Source of the DNA: Rhodospirillaceae bacterium
Lineage (GTDB): Bacteria; Pseudomonadota; Alphaproteobacteria; Thalassobaculales; Thalassobaculaceae
Assembly: GCA_002690995.1 (NCBI GenBank)
Contig: NZGS01000134.1
Span: forward strand, 59,198-123,197
Length of the DNA: 64,000 nucleotides
Direction: 5' to 3'
Part shown: piece by piece, positions 1-8,465 of the stretch
Layout of the letters: every line of letters begins with the position of its first letter
Numbering within the stretch: the stretch's first letter is position 1
Notes under the pieces: generated by a model
What the model saw: only the letters and a program-made list of their open reading frames with translations
Told to the model about the DNA's origin: nothing
Databases searched by the model: none
Position numbers and translations under genes: made by a program

Positions 1-533
1 GGACGTCAAGCGGCTCAACTTCACGGTTATCGCTTTTAATATCGGATCAAGTTTCATCAAAAGCACCCGATAACGCTTTGTTAGAATTTTCACCTGCGAC
101 ACTGGGTATTTTCAAGACAATTGCAGAGAACACGTCCAAAAAAGGCGGGGCTGCCTTGCTAATAGACTATGGTTATCTCAAACCAAGTTTCAAATCATCT
201 ATTCAAGCGGTTCACGACCATAAAATGGTTGATCCTTTGTCGAACCCTGGTACCAACGACATTTCCTGCCATGTTGATTTTCAATCTATACTTTACGAAT
301 CGCAATTTTTTGAACTTAAATTTCACGGGCCCATACCACAAGGAGACTTTTTGATATCAATGGGAATAAACGAACGTGCTGAACGTTTAAAACATGGTTC
401 CTCAATACAACAAATTAATGATATTAATATCGCTGTGAAGCGTTTAACGGCGACAGGGGAAATGGGGAAACTTTTTAAAGTCATCGGACTTACACCAAAA
501 GACACTCCAACTCCACCAGGCTTTATGACTTAA
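1..533 (+). CDS. SAM-dependent methyltransferase, MidA/NDUFAF7 family (C-terminal part, cut by window edge)
   Basis: The frame is open from base 3 to a TAA at 533, so the 5' end lies outside the window. The visible part has the family's C-terminal blocks: GGAALLIDYGY, a QAVHDHKMVDPL stretch, CHVDF, a GPIPQGDFL block and the GINERAERL helix. This family (COG1565) methylates arginine on a complex I subunit in mitochondria; the bacterial role is less certain. pgeF starts 23 bases downstream, which suggests co-transcription. An internal TTG at 78 is not a credible start because the conserved frame continues upstream of it. Confidence 0.85.
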   Translation, partial: TSSGSTSRLSLLISDQVSSKAPDNALLEFSPATLGIFKTIAENTSKKGGAALLIDYGYLKPSFKSSIQAVHDHKMVDPLSNPGTNDISCHVDFQSILYESQFFELKFHGPIPQGDFLISMGINERAERLKHGSSIQQINDINIAVKRLTATGEMGKLFKVIGLTPKDTPTPPGFMT

Positions 534-556
534 TTTAAAAGCGCAAAGGAAAAAGT

Positions 557-1318
557 TTGTTTACATTAGACGCTTTGAACCAACCAGCTGTTTTACATGG
601 TTTTTTTACTAGAAAAGGCGGTGTAAGCAATGGCATTTATGGATCACTAAATTGTGGCCTAGGTTCGAAGGATAATAAAGAGTCCGTTCAAATAAATAGA
701 GAGAAAGCCATGAGGCAGCTTGGCTTATCAATAACCGCGCTTCATACCTGCTTTCAGCACCACAGTGCAGATGCACTCTTGATTGATGACAATACGCATG
801 ATGCAATGCCACTTAAAGCAGATGGTTTGGTCACAGCAACACGAGGAATAGCCTTAGGTATTTTAACGGCTGACTGTGGGCCTGTACTTTTTGCCGACCC
901 GATAGCAAAAGTAATTGGGGCTGCCCATGCGGGGTGGAGGGGTGCATTAAGGGGCATTCTGGAAAATACGGTAAGAACAATGTGCGAGTGTGGCGCAAGT
1001 CCCTCGAACATTGTAGCTGGGTTAGGCCCCATGATAGGCCCAAGATCCTACGAGGTTGGACCCGAGTTCCGAGAAACCTTTCTAGATAATTCCACAGAAA
1101 ATTTACAATTTTTCTCGGCAACTGGTCATAGTGGATATCATTTATTCGATCTCCCGAGCTACATTCAACATCGGATAAAATTAATTGGTATTAAAGCTAT
1201 TAGTTCTCTCGGCCGGGATACCTATCAAGATAAAGAACAATGTTTTAGCTATCGGCGCGCATGCCATCAAAATGAACCCGACTACGGCCGTCTTCTCTCG
1301 GCCATAGCGCTTCGCTAG
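557..1318 (+). CDS. pgeF: Peptidoglycan editing factor PgeF (YfiH / laccase-domain family)
   Basis: 253 residues, normal for the family. The family hallmark is clear: TADCGPVLFAD with Cys107, then AAHAGWRG with His124, and an earlier QHHS with His69. These Cys/His residues form the metal site. GLGPMIGP and YEVG follow. Family members act as purine nucleoside phosphorylases or deaminases, or remove mis-incorporated L-Ser from UDP-MurNAc peptides; which applies here cannot be told. The start is a TTG with a purine-rich AAAGGAAAAAG just upstream. It follows the MidA-type gene closely, a common alphaproteobacterial pair. Confidence 0.9.
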   Translation: MFTLDALNQPAVLHGFFTRKGGVSNGIYGSLNCGLGSKDNKESVQINREKAMRQLGLSITALHTCFQHHSADALLIDDNTHDAMPLKADGLVTATRGIALGILTADCGPVLFADPIAKVIGAAHAGWRGALRGILENTVRTMCECGASPSNIVAGLGPMIGPRSYEVGPEFRETFLDNSTENLQFFSATGHSGYHLFDLPSYIQHRIKLIGIKAISSLGRDTYQDKEQCFSYRRACHQNEPDYGRLLSAIALR

Positions 1319-1399
1319 CACATTACTCCGGAGCGGTAATCCAAAGATGCCTCACCTTTATATATTTTTGCTCGCATTTTTAATCGGCGGTTTGAGCAC

Positions 1400-2290
1400 G
1401 TGCGTAATAATGTAAAAGTGTCATCTTTCCTTCTGATCTTTACTTGTGCAGCTTGCGGTCAAGTGCCACAGCCATTTCAAAAAACTGAATTACAAAAAGC
1501 AAAAGATACGAAGTTATTAGCCCCTTCGAGTAGACGTTTGTTTGTAAAAGGAATTAACGGGCCTGTAGGTTGGGTTGGGAATGCATTTGCAAAAGCGACG
1601 GCACATGTGCTGCGAGGGAAAGGACTGCTCGCAAGTTCAACATGGCAGACTGACCAATCCTTCACTCTTACAGCAAACGGTTATCAACAACTCTATGAAG
1701 ATCGACCTCCAGATCTAATCGTAACGTGGTTACTCATCGATAACATAGGCCGTGTTAAAAAAACTTTAAGAACGAAGAGCACGCCACCACGAGAGTTTTG
1801 GATAAATCCAACGATGCAAACTTTCAGACAAGTGATCGCGCCAAAGGCGAATAAAATTATTGCTTGGTTAAACAACGAAGATAAAGTCACCTATAAACAG
1901 CGACAGTCTGCCGTTATAAGTATTGGCCCAATAAAAGGCCTAACTGCTGAAAAAGAGAAAATTATCCGATCAAAAATTGCAAGAATATTGGAGCAGCGCA
2001 AGCACCGGTTAAGCAATAAGATCCCTGAAACACTTTTATTAAAAGCGACAATCCAAAATATATTTTTAAGTAAATTCAGCGAGAAAATAATAGTTACGTG
2101 GACACTGATATCACAAAATGGTTTTGAAATCGGAAATATAAAACAAGAAAACATAGTAGAAAAAGTGAAATTGGATAACAATTGGGCTGAGATTTCAAAC
2201 CAAATTGCCCGCGGCGCAATTGATGGAATACTTGATTTATTCCAGGCGTATAGCGCCTCAAAAAGACAATTTAAAAATAAAGTGGAATAG
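1400..2290 (+). CDS. Putative lipoprotein of unknown function
   Basis: 296 residues from a GTG start. The N-terminus looks like a lipoprotein signal: a basic start (MRNNVKV), a hydrophobic SSFLLIF stretch and Cys around residue 19 in TCAACGQ. The -3 position is Cys, which is unusual for a lipobox. The mature part is basic, with a GPVGWVGNAFAKATAHVL block and two similar-looking segments containing VTWLLID and VTWTLIS. I do not recognise a family. It lies between pgeF and prs in the same direction. A short frame overlaps its start (see findings). An envelope location is inferred only from the signal. Confidence 0.65.
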   Translation: MRNNVKVSSFLLIFTCAACGQVPQPFQKTELQKAKDTKLLAPSSRRLFVKGINGPVGWVGNAFAKATAHVLRGKGLLASSTWQTDQSFTLTANGYQQLYEDRPPDLIVTWLLIDNIGRVKKTLRTKSTPPREFWINPTMQTFRQVIAPKANKIIAWLNNEDKVTYKQRQSAVISIGPIKGLTAEKEKIIRSKIARILEQRKHRLSNKIPETLLLKATIQNIFLSKFSEKIIVTWTLISQNGFEIGNIKQENIVEKVKLDNNWAEISNQIARGAIDGILDLFQAYSASKRQFKNKVE

Positions 2291-2368
2291 GCCTTGCGCC
2301 AGGCTACTTTTGACTGTTAATAGACTCGAGGAAGACTCCTTTAGTGTAAAATTAGGAACTGACCAAAG

Positions 2369-3322
2369 ATGGCCACAAAAATATTATCTTGTAACAGTAA
2401 CCGGCCACTAGCTGACGCTATTTCAAAGTATATGGAACTTCCTCTTACAAAAGCTGACGTTAAGAGATTTTCAGATATGGAAGTTTTTGTTGAAATTCAG
2501 GAAAACGTTAGAGGAGAGGATGTTTTTTTAATTCAGTCTACATCCTCGCCAACAAATGATAATCTAATGGAATTACTTGTTGCCTTAGATGCATTAAAAA
2601 GAGGTTCCGCAAGTCGTATAACAGCGGTTATTCCCTACTATGGATACGCTCGACAAGATAGAAAATCGGGTCCACGAACCCCGATATCAGCTAAACTAGT
2701 TGCTAACCTAATAACGGTCGCAGGCGCTCATAGAGTAGTAACTGTCGATCTGCATGCTGGCCAAATCCAAGGTTTTTTTGATATACCTACTGATAATCTT
2801 TTCGCAGCTCCCGTATTTCAATCCGATATTAAAGAAAAATATGGAGATAAATCACTAGTAATCGTATCACCAGATGTTGGTGGAGTGGTGCGGGCTAGAG
2901 CTCTTGCGAAGAGTTTAGACGCTGACTTGGCAATCATTGATAAGCGTCGAGAGCGCGCTGGTGTATCGGAAGTTATGAATATAATCGGTGAAGTTGATGA
3001 TAGACATTGTATTCTAGTTGACGATATCGTTGACTCTGGCGGGACACTGTGTAACGCAGCGGAGGCTCTCATGGCTGCAGGTGGTTTATCAGTGTCTGCT
3101 TATATAAGCCACGGCGTGCTATCGGGAGGTGCGGCTGCACGAATTAAAGATTCTCCGTTAACCGAACTTGTCACAACAGATAGCATTCAAGCTACCGATG
3201 CCGTTCTGGCGGCCCCAAATATGCGGCAGATAACAATTGCCCCGTTATTAGGAGAAGCTATACTGAGAATCGCCGAGTCACGCTCAGTGTCTAGCCTCTT
3301 CGATTACAACACACCTAATTAA
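2369..3322 (+). CDS. prs: Ribose-phosphate pyrophosphokinase (PRPP synthetase)
   Basis: 317 residues, full length. It makes PRPP from ribose 5-phosphate and ATP for purine, pyrimidine, histidine and NAD synthesis. Visible blocks are the [13 protein letters not shown]-binding region, [11 protein letters not shown], the flexible-loop region [17 protein letters not shown], and the PRPP-binding [10 protein letters not shown]. The ATG is preceded by a weak AACTGACCAAAG leader. It lies upstream of rplY, pth and ychF, a usual alphaproteobacterial order. PRPP users hisG and a gpt-like gene are also in the window. Confidence 0.97.
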   Translation: MATKILSCNSNRPLADAISKYMELPLTKADVKRFSDMEVFVEIQENVRGEDVFLIQSTSSPTNDNLMELLVALDALKRGSASRITAVIPYYGYARQDRKSGPRTPISAKLVANLITVAGAHRVVTVDLHAGQIQGFFDIPTDNLFAAPVFQSDIKEKYGDKSLVIVSPDVGGVVRARALAKSLDADLAIIDKRRERAGVSEVMNIIGEVDDRHCILVDDIVDSGGTLCNAAEALMAAGGLSVSAYISHGVLSGGAAARIKDSPLTELVTTDSIQATDAVLAAPNMRQITIAPLLGEAILRIAESRSVSSLFDYNTPN

Positions 3323-3352
3323 ATATACTTAAAAATTTTAATAAACAAAAAT

Positions 3353-3381
3353 TTGACTAGTCTTTTGTCAAAAAAAATATT
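3353..3381 (+). promoter_or_regulatory. Possible sigma-70 promoter for rplY-pth-ychF
   Basis: A TTGACT -35-like hexamer at 3353-3358 is followed after 17 bases by AATATT (3376-3381); a TATTAC two bases later is an alternative. The -10 match is poor, so this is a weak call. It lies in the 142-base gap between prs and rplY. Confidence 0.35.
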
Positions 3382-3397
3382 ACAACCTGGCTGATTT

Positions 3398-3435
3398 AGG
3401 ACAGACTGATTCCAGCACCCCTGGAGGCTGGTCCT
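3398..3435 (+). promoter_or_regulatory. Structured leader hairpin upstream of rplY
   Basis: AGGA at 3398-3401 pairs with TCCT at 3432-3435, and inside it CCAGC (3412-3416) pairs with GCTGG (3427-3431). The structure lies 30 bases upstream of the rplY start codon. Ribosomal protein leaders are often autoregulatory, and the E. coli rplY leader is bound by L25. This hairpin is a candidate for the same role, by analogy only. Confidence 0.4.
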
Positions 3436-3464
3436 GCGTTACTTTTATATCAAGGAGAAATTCG

Positions 3465-4142
3465 ATGAGCGATATTACAGTTCTTACTGCCGCTGCTCGC
3501 GAAAGGGTTGGTAAGGGGTCCGCCCGAGAAGCTAGACGGCAAGGTAAAATTCCCGCAGTGATTTACGGGGACAAAAAATCACCCGCTTCCATTACATTAG
3601 AAAGAAAACTTCTCGTTCGGCACCTAGAATCAGGAGGTTTTTTCAACACTCTCTTTGATATTGAATTAGATGGAAAATTGAACCGAGTTCTGCCTCGCGA
3701 TGTTCAACTCCATCCTGTCACGGATGTTCCTGAGCACATTGATTTTCTTCGCGTATCGTCCACCACGCGCATTTCGGTTGAAGTGCCTGTTGAGTTTAAA
3801 GGAGAAGACGAATCCCCTGGATTGAAAACTGGCGGGGTGTTGAACGTTGTGCGTTACAATATTGAAGTTTCATGTACCCCTGATTTAATCCCAACGAGCT
3901 TAGTTCTTAATCTTTCTGGAGCAGAAATCGGTGACAGTTTGCATATTAGCGCAGTAAGTCTACCGGAAGGTGTAACACCTACCATTACCGATCGTGACTT
4001 TACGATAGCAACGATAGCCGCGCCAACAGTCGTCAAAGAAGAAACAGCAGCAACTGACGATGGAACGGATACAGAGGCGTCCGACGGAGATTCAACATCT
4101 GAATCTGCCGGCGAAGAAACTGAAGAAGGCAATGATAGCTAG
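3465..4142 (+). CDS. rplY: 50S ribosomal protein L25/general stress protein Ctc
   Basis: 225 residues. This is the long Ctc form: an N-terminal 5S-rRNA-binding L25 domain (about residues 5-95, with GKGSAREARRQGKIPAVIYG and HIDFLRV) followed by the TL5-type beta domain (about 100-190). The last 35 residues are an acidic, low-complexity tail rich in Glu, Asp, Ser and Thr. The ATG has a good AAGGAG site (CAAGGAGAAATTCG). It is followed by pth, the usual arrangement. Confidence 0.95.
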   Translation: MSDITVLTAAARERVGKGSAREARRQGKIPAVIYGDKKSPASITLERKLLVRHLESGGFFNTLFDIELDGKLNRVLPRDVQLHPVTDVPEHIDFLRVSSTTRISVEVPVEFKGEDESPGLKTGGVLNVVRYNIEVSCTPDLIPTSLVLNLSGAEIGDSLHISAVSLPEGVTPTITDRDFTIATIAAPTVVKEETAATDDGTDTEASDGDSTSESAGEETEEGNDS

Positions 4143-4143
4143 T

Positions 4144-4166
4144 AGTTTGAAAACAATTTTCAAACT
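4144..4166. repeat. Perfect 10-bp inverted repeat between rplY and pth
   Basis: AGTTTGAAAA (4144-4153) and TTTTCAAACT (4157-4166) form a 10-bp stem with a 3-base loop directly after the rplY stop. No T-tract follows on the plus strand, so it is not a standard terminator. It ends 17 bases before the pth start codon and may be an RNA processing or stability element. Confidence 0.55.
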
Positions 4167-4183
4167 AATTTGGGAGTTGGCTT

Positions 4184-4786
4184 TTGCATCTGCTGATAGG
4201 GCTAGGTAATCCTGAGTTAAAACACAGATATAACCGCCATAATATAGGTTTTTTAATAGTCGATAAAATTGCTCAAGAATTCCAATTCCCACCCTTTAGA
4301 AATCGCTTTAAAGGCTTACTGAGCGAAAATTTGATGAATGGTAGCAACATTAAATTGTTGAAACCCTCCACTTATATGAATAACTCCGGTGAGTCCATCG
4401 TTCAGGCTATGCGGTTTTTTAAACTCGATCCTTCCCAAGTTTTTGTATTTTACGACGATCTTGACCTTTCACCAGGGAAATGCAGAATTCGGTTGGGTGG
4501 CGGAACGGGAGGACACAATGGTTTACGAAGCATTGAACGACACATTGGCCCTGACTACTGGAGAGTTCGTATTGGTATAGGCCACCCCGGACGCAAAGAA
4601 TTGGTCCTAGCGCACGTATTGAATGATTTCAGTGAACAAGAAAAGAATGGATGGGTTGAAAAAATCCTAATAGCTATGACAGAGCATCTTAATTTGTTGA
4701 TTAAGGGGGACACTAATTCTTTGATGTCAAAAATTGCGTCCACTATGGGCCCATTAAACGAAGTCAGCCGCGTCTCAAAGGATTAA
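4184..4786 (+). CDS. pth: Peptidyl-tRNA hydrolase
   Basis: 200 residues. It cleaves peptidyl-tRNA released from stalled ribosomes. The N-terminal GLGNP and RHNIGF motifs include the catalytic His19. LLKPSTYMNNSGES and FYDDLDL with GGTGGHNGLRSI follow in order. The start is TTG with GGGAG about 6 bases upstream. It sits downstream of rplY, beyond a perfect inverted repeat, and upstream of ychF. Confidence 0.96.
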   Translation: MHLLIGLGNPELKHRYNRHNIGFLIVDKIAQEFQFPPFRNRFKGLLSENLMNGSNIKLLKPSTYMNNSGESIVQAMRFFKLDPSQVFVFYDDLDLSPGKCRIRLGGGTGGHNGLRSIERHIGPDYWRVRIGIGHPGRKELVLAHVLNDFSEQEKNGWVEKILIAMTEHLNLLIKGDTNSLMSKIASTMGPLNEVSRVSKD

Positions 4787-4836
4787 CTAAAATTTGGCAC
4801 ACACTTTTGTTGCAATGAAGAGGTTGGAGGCTTTTT

Positions 4837-5940
4837 ATGGGTTTTAAGTGCGGAATAGTTGGATTACCAAATGTGGGAAAATCGACATTATTCAATGCGC
4901 TTACCTCTACAGCAGCTGCAGAGGCTGCGAACTACCCATTTTGCACGATTGAACCTAATAAAGGTAGGGTAGCGGTACCCGATGAACGACTTTTGGAAAT
5001 TTCCAAGCTAGCCAATTCAGAAAAAGTTATTGGAGCTCAACTCGAATTCGTTGATATAGCTGGCTTGGTCAAAGGGGCGAGTAAAGGAGAGGGTTTAGGA
5101 AATCAATTTTTAGCCAATATAAGAGAAACCGATGCCATCATTCACGTTCTCAGATGTTTCGAAGATGATAATATTTCCCATGTTGAAGAAAGCATCCAAC
5201 CCATCCGAGATATAGAGATCATTGAAACCGAATTACTTCTTTCTGACTTGGAAAGCATAAACCGACAAATGTTGAACTTAGAAAAAAAAGCTCGGAGCGG
5301 TGATAAGGAGATCAAGAAGCAATTGGAGGTTGTTAAGAAAATAGCTTCTAAATTAGAGGAAGGAACACCAATTCGAAAGTACACGGATTGGGATGCTCAA
5401 GATGAAGAATTATTAAAAAATAGCAACATGCTTACATCTAAACCACTGGTTTATGTCTGCAACGTTGAGGAAGAATCAGCCGCGATTGGAAACGCCCTTA
5501 GTAGAGAAGTAGAGACTTATGCAAAAGCAGACGGTTCTGGATGCGTCATTGTTTCGGCGGCTATTGAGGCCGAAATAAGCCAGTTAACCTATCAGGAAGA
5601 GAAGAATGAATTTCTCACAACTTTAGGATTAGAAGAAGCTGGTTTAAATAAACTAATTCGAGCAGGTTATGGTCTCCTCAATCTGATCACTTTTTTCACG
5701 GCTGGTCCCAAAGAGGCTCGTGCGTGGACACTTCCAAAGGATTCAACCGCTCCTCAAGGAGCCGGCAAGATTCATTCGGATTTCGAGCGAGGTTTCATTA
5801 GAGCGGAGACTATTAGCTACGAAGATTATATTGCGAATGGTGGCGAAAATGGCGCTAAAGAAGCAGGTAAATTAAGAGTAGAAGGGGCTGATTATTTGAT
5901 AAAAGACGGTGATGTGTTGCACTTCCGTTTCAATGTCTAA
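4837..5940 (+). CDS. ychF: Redox-responsive ATPase/GTPase YchF (Obg family)
   Basis: 367 residues, the family length. The P-loop GLPNVGKST is at about residues 8-16, DIAGLVKGAS is the G3 switch, and a TGS domain closes the protein (ITFFTAGPKEARAW to the end). YchF proteins prefer ATP and associate with ribosomes. The gene follows pth by 50 bases, with a GAGGTTGGAGG site before the ATG. Confidence 0.96.
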   Translation: MGFKCGIVGLPNVGKSTLFNALTSTAAAEAANYPFCTIEPNKGRVAVPDERLLEISKLANSEKVIGAQLEFVDIAGLVKGASKGEGLGNQFLANIRETDAIIHVLRCFEDDNISHVEESIQPIRDIEIIETELLLSDLESINRQMLNLEKKARSGDKEIKKQLEVVKKIASKLEEGTPIRKYTDWDAQDEELLKNSNMLTSKPLVYVCNVEEESAAIGNALSREVETYAKADGSGCVIVSAAIEAEISQLTYQEEKNEFLTTLGLEEAGLNKLIRAGYGLLNLITFFTAGPKEARAWTLPKDSTAPQGAGKIHSDFERGFIRAETISYEDYIANGGENGAKEAGKLRVEGADYLIKDGDVLHFRFNV

Positions 5941-6077
5941 CCATTTTGCAAGGACTTGGACGATTAACAACAATAGAGTAGACATTGTTACAAGTTGAAC
6001 TCAAGCGATTATGATTAATAGCCAAGTTTGATTTATGAGATTTAAGAAACGTTTTTCTATAACCGGGGCTCTGATCT

Positions 6078-6746
6078 ATGGGAATGTTATTGAAGACGAT
6101 CGCGTCGGACGGTCATGAGTTCGATACATATATAGCCCAACCAAACGGGACCCCTTTAGGCGGATTAGTTATTATCCAAGAGATTTTTGGACTCAACAAC
6201 CATATCAAAAGCATTGCAGATAGATATGCCTGTGAGGGGTATTTGGTAACTGCACCTGCACTCTTCGACCGAATAGATAAAGGTATAGAATTAAATTACG
6301 AGTCAGATGATATTGAAAAAGGGCGTGATCTCAAAAACGCCACTGGAGATGAGCTGCCTCTTAAGGATATTGATGCTGCAAGGTCTATTGCGAGTGCCGC
6401 TGGTAAAGTCGGTATAATTGGGTTTTGTTGGGGCGGAACTTTGGCGTGGCTAGCTGCCTGCAAAGTATCCGGGTTTGCGTGCGCCTCGTCTTACTATGGA
6501 GGTGGGATAGCGGGTCTCATGTCTTTCACAGCAAAGTGCCCCGTGATCTTTCACTTTGGTAGGGAAGACCACGCGATCCCTCCAGAAGAAGTTGAAATTA
6601 TAAGAGTTTCGCAGCCGGATAACCATGTTTACCTATATCCCGCCGGTCACGGTTTTAATTGTGATCAAAGAAGAGACTTTGAGCCGACCAGTAGCAAAGT
6701 CGCCGAGGAACGGACTTTAGAATTTCTAAAGAAGAACCTCGCCTGA
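6078..6746 (+). CDS. Dienelactone hydrolase family protein
   Basis: 222 residues, an alpha/beta hydrolase. The family triad is visible: the nucleophile Cys117 in GFCWGG, Asp164 in FGREDH and His191 in PAGHGFNCD. Family members open dienelactones in chlorocatechol breakdown, but many copies without such a pathway have unknown substrates; no aromatic-degradation genes are nearby. It is separated from ychF by 137 bases and converges with mtnP 14 bases downstream. The ATG start begins MGMLLKTIASDG. Confidence 0.85.
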   Translation: MGMLLKTIASDGHEFDTYIAQPNGTPLGGLVIIQEIFGLNNHIKSIADRYACEGYLVTAPALFDRIDKGIELNYESDDIEKGRDLKNATGDELPLKDIDAARSIASAAGKVGIIGFCWGGTLAWLAACKVSGFACASSYYGGGIAGLMSFTAKCPVIFHFGREDHAIPPEEVEIIRVSQPDNHVYLYPAGHGFNCDQRRDFEPTSSKVAEERTLEFLKKNLA

Positions 6747-6760
6747 GGCTGGGCCCAAAT

Positions 6761-7627
6761 TTACAAAACCCGTCCCGCTACAGCGTCGAGTTTTGCCACA
6801 AGCTCCGGATCTCTATTTTCTGGAGACGTCACTATCGCGAAGTCCAATGCTCGGTCGCCTCCCTGAATATCCTCATTAGGCCGAACTTTAATCCTTGGCA
6901 AAGCATTTTTAAGTAATAAGTTTGCGTTGTCGCGATTTTTTTCTATTACCTTGATAACACTCTCTACCGAAACAGCTTCGTGATCAGGATGCCAGCAATC
7001 ATAATCCGTTACCATGGCAACTGTTGCATAGGGAAGCTCTGCCTCCCTTGCTAATTTTGCTTCCGGCATATTAGTCATACCAATTACATCGCAACCCCAG
7101 GACCTGTATAAATTGCTTTCAGCTAATGTTGAGAATTGGGGGCCTTCCATACAGATGTACGTGCCACCTAGATGAGACGGTAATCCCAAGTCTAGGCAGG
7201 TATTGTGCAATGCGTGTTGGAGCCGATCTGCGATAGGATGCGAAAATGATACATGAGCCACGCAGCCCTCTCCAAAAAATGTTTTCTCTCTGGAAACAGT
7301 TCTATCAATAAATTGATCTACCAACACGAAATTTCCTGGCATGTATTCCTCTTTTAAGGACCCTACTGCACTTAAGGAAATAATATCAGTGACACCCGCC
7401 CTTTTCAGACAATCAATGTTCGCTCTGTAATTTATTGCTGTTGGCGTGAGTTTATGTCCTCTTCCATGTCGGGGAAGGAATACTATCGGAACCTCATCTA
7501 TTTCGCCAAATAATAGATCATCAGAAGATTTCCCGAACGGAGATGAAATGGAATTCCATTGGGCTCCTTTTAAGTCTTCTATTTGGTCTATTCCGCTGCC
7601 GCCGATAATCCCTATTATTGCTTTCAT
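6761..7627 (-). CDS. mtnP: S-methyl-5'-thioadenosine phosphorylase
   Basis: 288 residues. It splits methylthioadenosine, a by-product of polyamine synthesis, into adenine and methylthioribose 1-phosphate. Motifs are GGSGI, the phosphate-binding PRHG, CMEGPQFST and the substrate signature TDYDCWH, which separates MTA phosphorylases from purine nucleoside phosphorylases. I place the start at the ATG at 7627 (MKAIIG) because GGAG lies 5-8 bases upstream; an in-frame TTG at 7639 sits on top of that site. The site is directly against the petC terminator (see findings). Confidence 0.93.
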   Translation of the reverse strand: MKAIIGIIGGSGIDQIEDLKGAQWNSISSPFGKSSDDLLFGEIDEVPIVFLPRHGRGHKLTPTAINYRANIDCLKRAGVTDIISLSAVGSLKEEYMPGNFVLVDQFIDRTVSREKTFFGEGCVAHVSFSHPIADRLQHALHNTCLDLGLPSHLGGTYICMEGPQFSTLAESNLYRSWGCDVIGMTNMPEAKLAREAELPYATVAMVTDYDCWHPDHEAVSVESVIKVIEKNRDNANLLLKNALPRIKVRPNEDIQGGDRALDFAIVTSPENRDPELVAKLDAVAGRVL

Positions 7628-7637
7628 AAGGAACTCC

Positions 7638-7669
7638 AAAAAAAATAGGCCGCTGAACTACGCGGCCTA
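7638..7669 (-). terminator. Rho-independent terminator of petABC
   Basis: On the minus strand TAGGCCGC and GCGGCCTA form a perfect 8-bp stem with an 8-base loop, followed at once by eight T residues (7638-7645). It lies 23 bases after the petC stop. The mtnP ribosome-binding site begins directly after the T-run. Confidence 0.9.
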
Positions 7670-7691
7670 ATCAAAAAATTTTGCTTATTCA

Positions 7692-8465
7692 TTAATGGAC
7701 ATCGGACCATATTTTCTTTTTACTGTAGTAAAATAATCCAGTCATAACGAGCAAGAAAATGATAACCATCACACCCATTCTCTTTCGCTGCTCCATATTA
7801 GGCTCGGTTGCCCACGCGAGGAATGCTGTGACATCTCGTGCTTGCTGCACTAGTGTGGCTCTCGTACCATCCCCATATTCGACCCCATCTTCTACTAACG
7901 GCGAGGGCATAGCAATCTGATTCCCGGGATAATAGGCGTTGTAATACATGCCTTCCCCAATTTCTTTGCCTTGGGGCGTTTCATGATATCCACTAAGTAA
8001 TGCATACAGGTAATCAGCACCGCCGGCTCTTGCATCGACCATAAGGGAGAGATCTGGGGGGAGAGCGCCATTGTTACTAGCTCTCGCAGCATTGTCATTT
8101 GGGTATGGCGATGGCCACATATCAGAGGGGATAGCTGCCCGCTCAAACATGTCTCCTTCATTGTTTGGGCCATCTTCAACTTGAAATTCCGCCGCTATCG
8201 CCTTTACCTCGTTTTCGTTGAAACCCAGATCGGTCAAATTTCTAAAAGAAATGAAATTTAGAGAGTGACAAGTCGCGCATACTTCTTTGTAGACTTGAAA
8301 GCCTCTTTGCAATTCACCTCTATTGAACGTGCCGAGGGGCCCGTTAAATGACCACTCCTGAGTCGGGAACGCAACGCTCTCAGCGCTTCTTGCCGTTGTA
8401 GCAATAGGCACCGTAACTAGAACTGTCAGGAGCAAAATTATTAACTTTTGTGGACGACCCATCAT
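7692..8465 (-). CDS. petC: Cytochrome c1 of the ubiquinol-cytochrome c reductase complex
   Basis: 257 residues. A signal peptide (about residues 1-28, ending TARSA) precedes the haem c site [25 protein letters not shown] is a conserved c1 segment, and a C-terminal transmembrane anchor ([15 protein letters not shown]) ends in a basic tail. It passes electrons from the Rieske protein to cytochrome c. The ATG overlaps the petB stop (ATGA), so translation is likely coupled. Transcription ends at the terminator just downstream. Confidence 0.96.
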   Translation of the reverse strand: MMGRPQKLIILLLTVLVTVPIATTARSAESVAFPTQEWSFNGPLGTFNRGELQRGFQVYKEVCATCHSLNFISFRNLTDLGFNENEVKAIAAEFQVEDGPNNEGDMFERAAIPSDMWPSPYPNDNAARASNNGALPPDLSLMVDARAGGADYLYALLSGYHETPQGKEIGEGMYYNAYYPGNQIAMPSPLVEDGVEYGDGTRATLVQQARDVTAFLAWATEPNMEQRKRMGVMVIIFLLVMTGLFYYSKKKIWSDVH

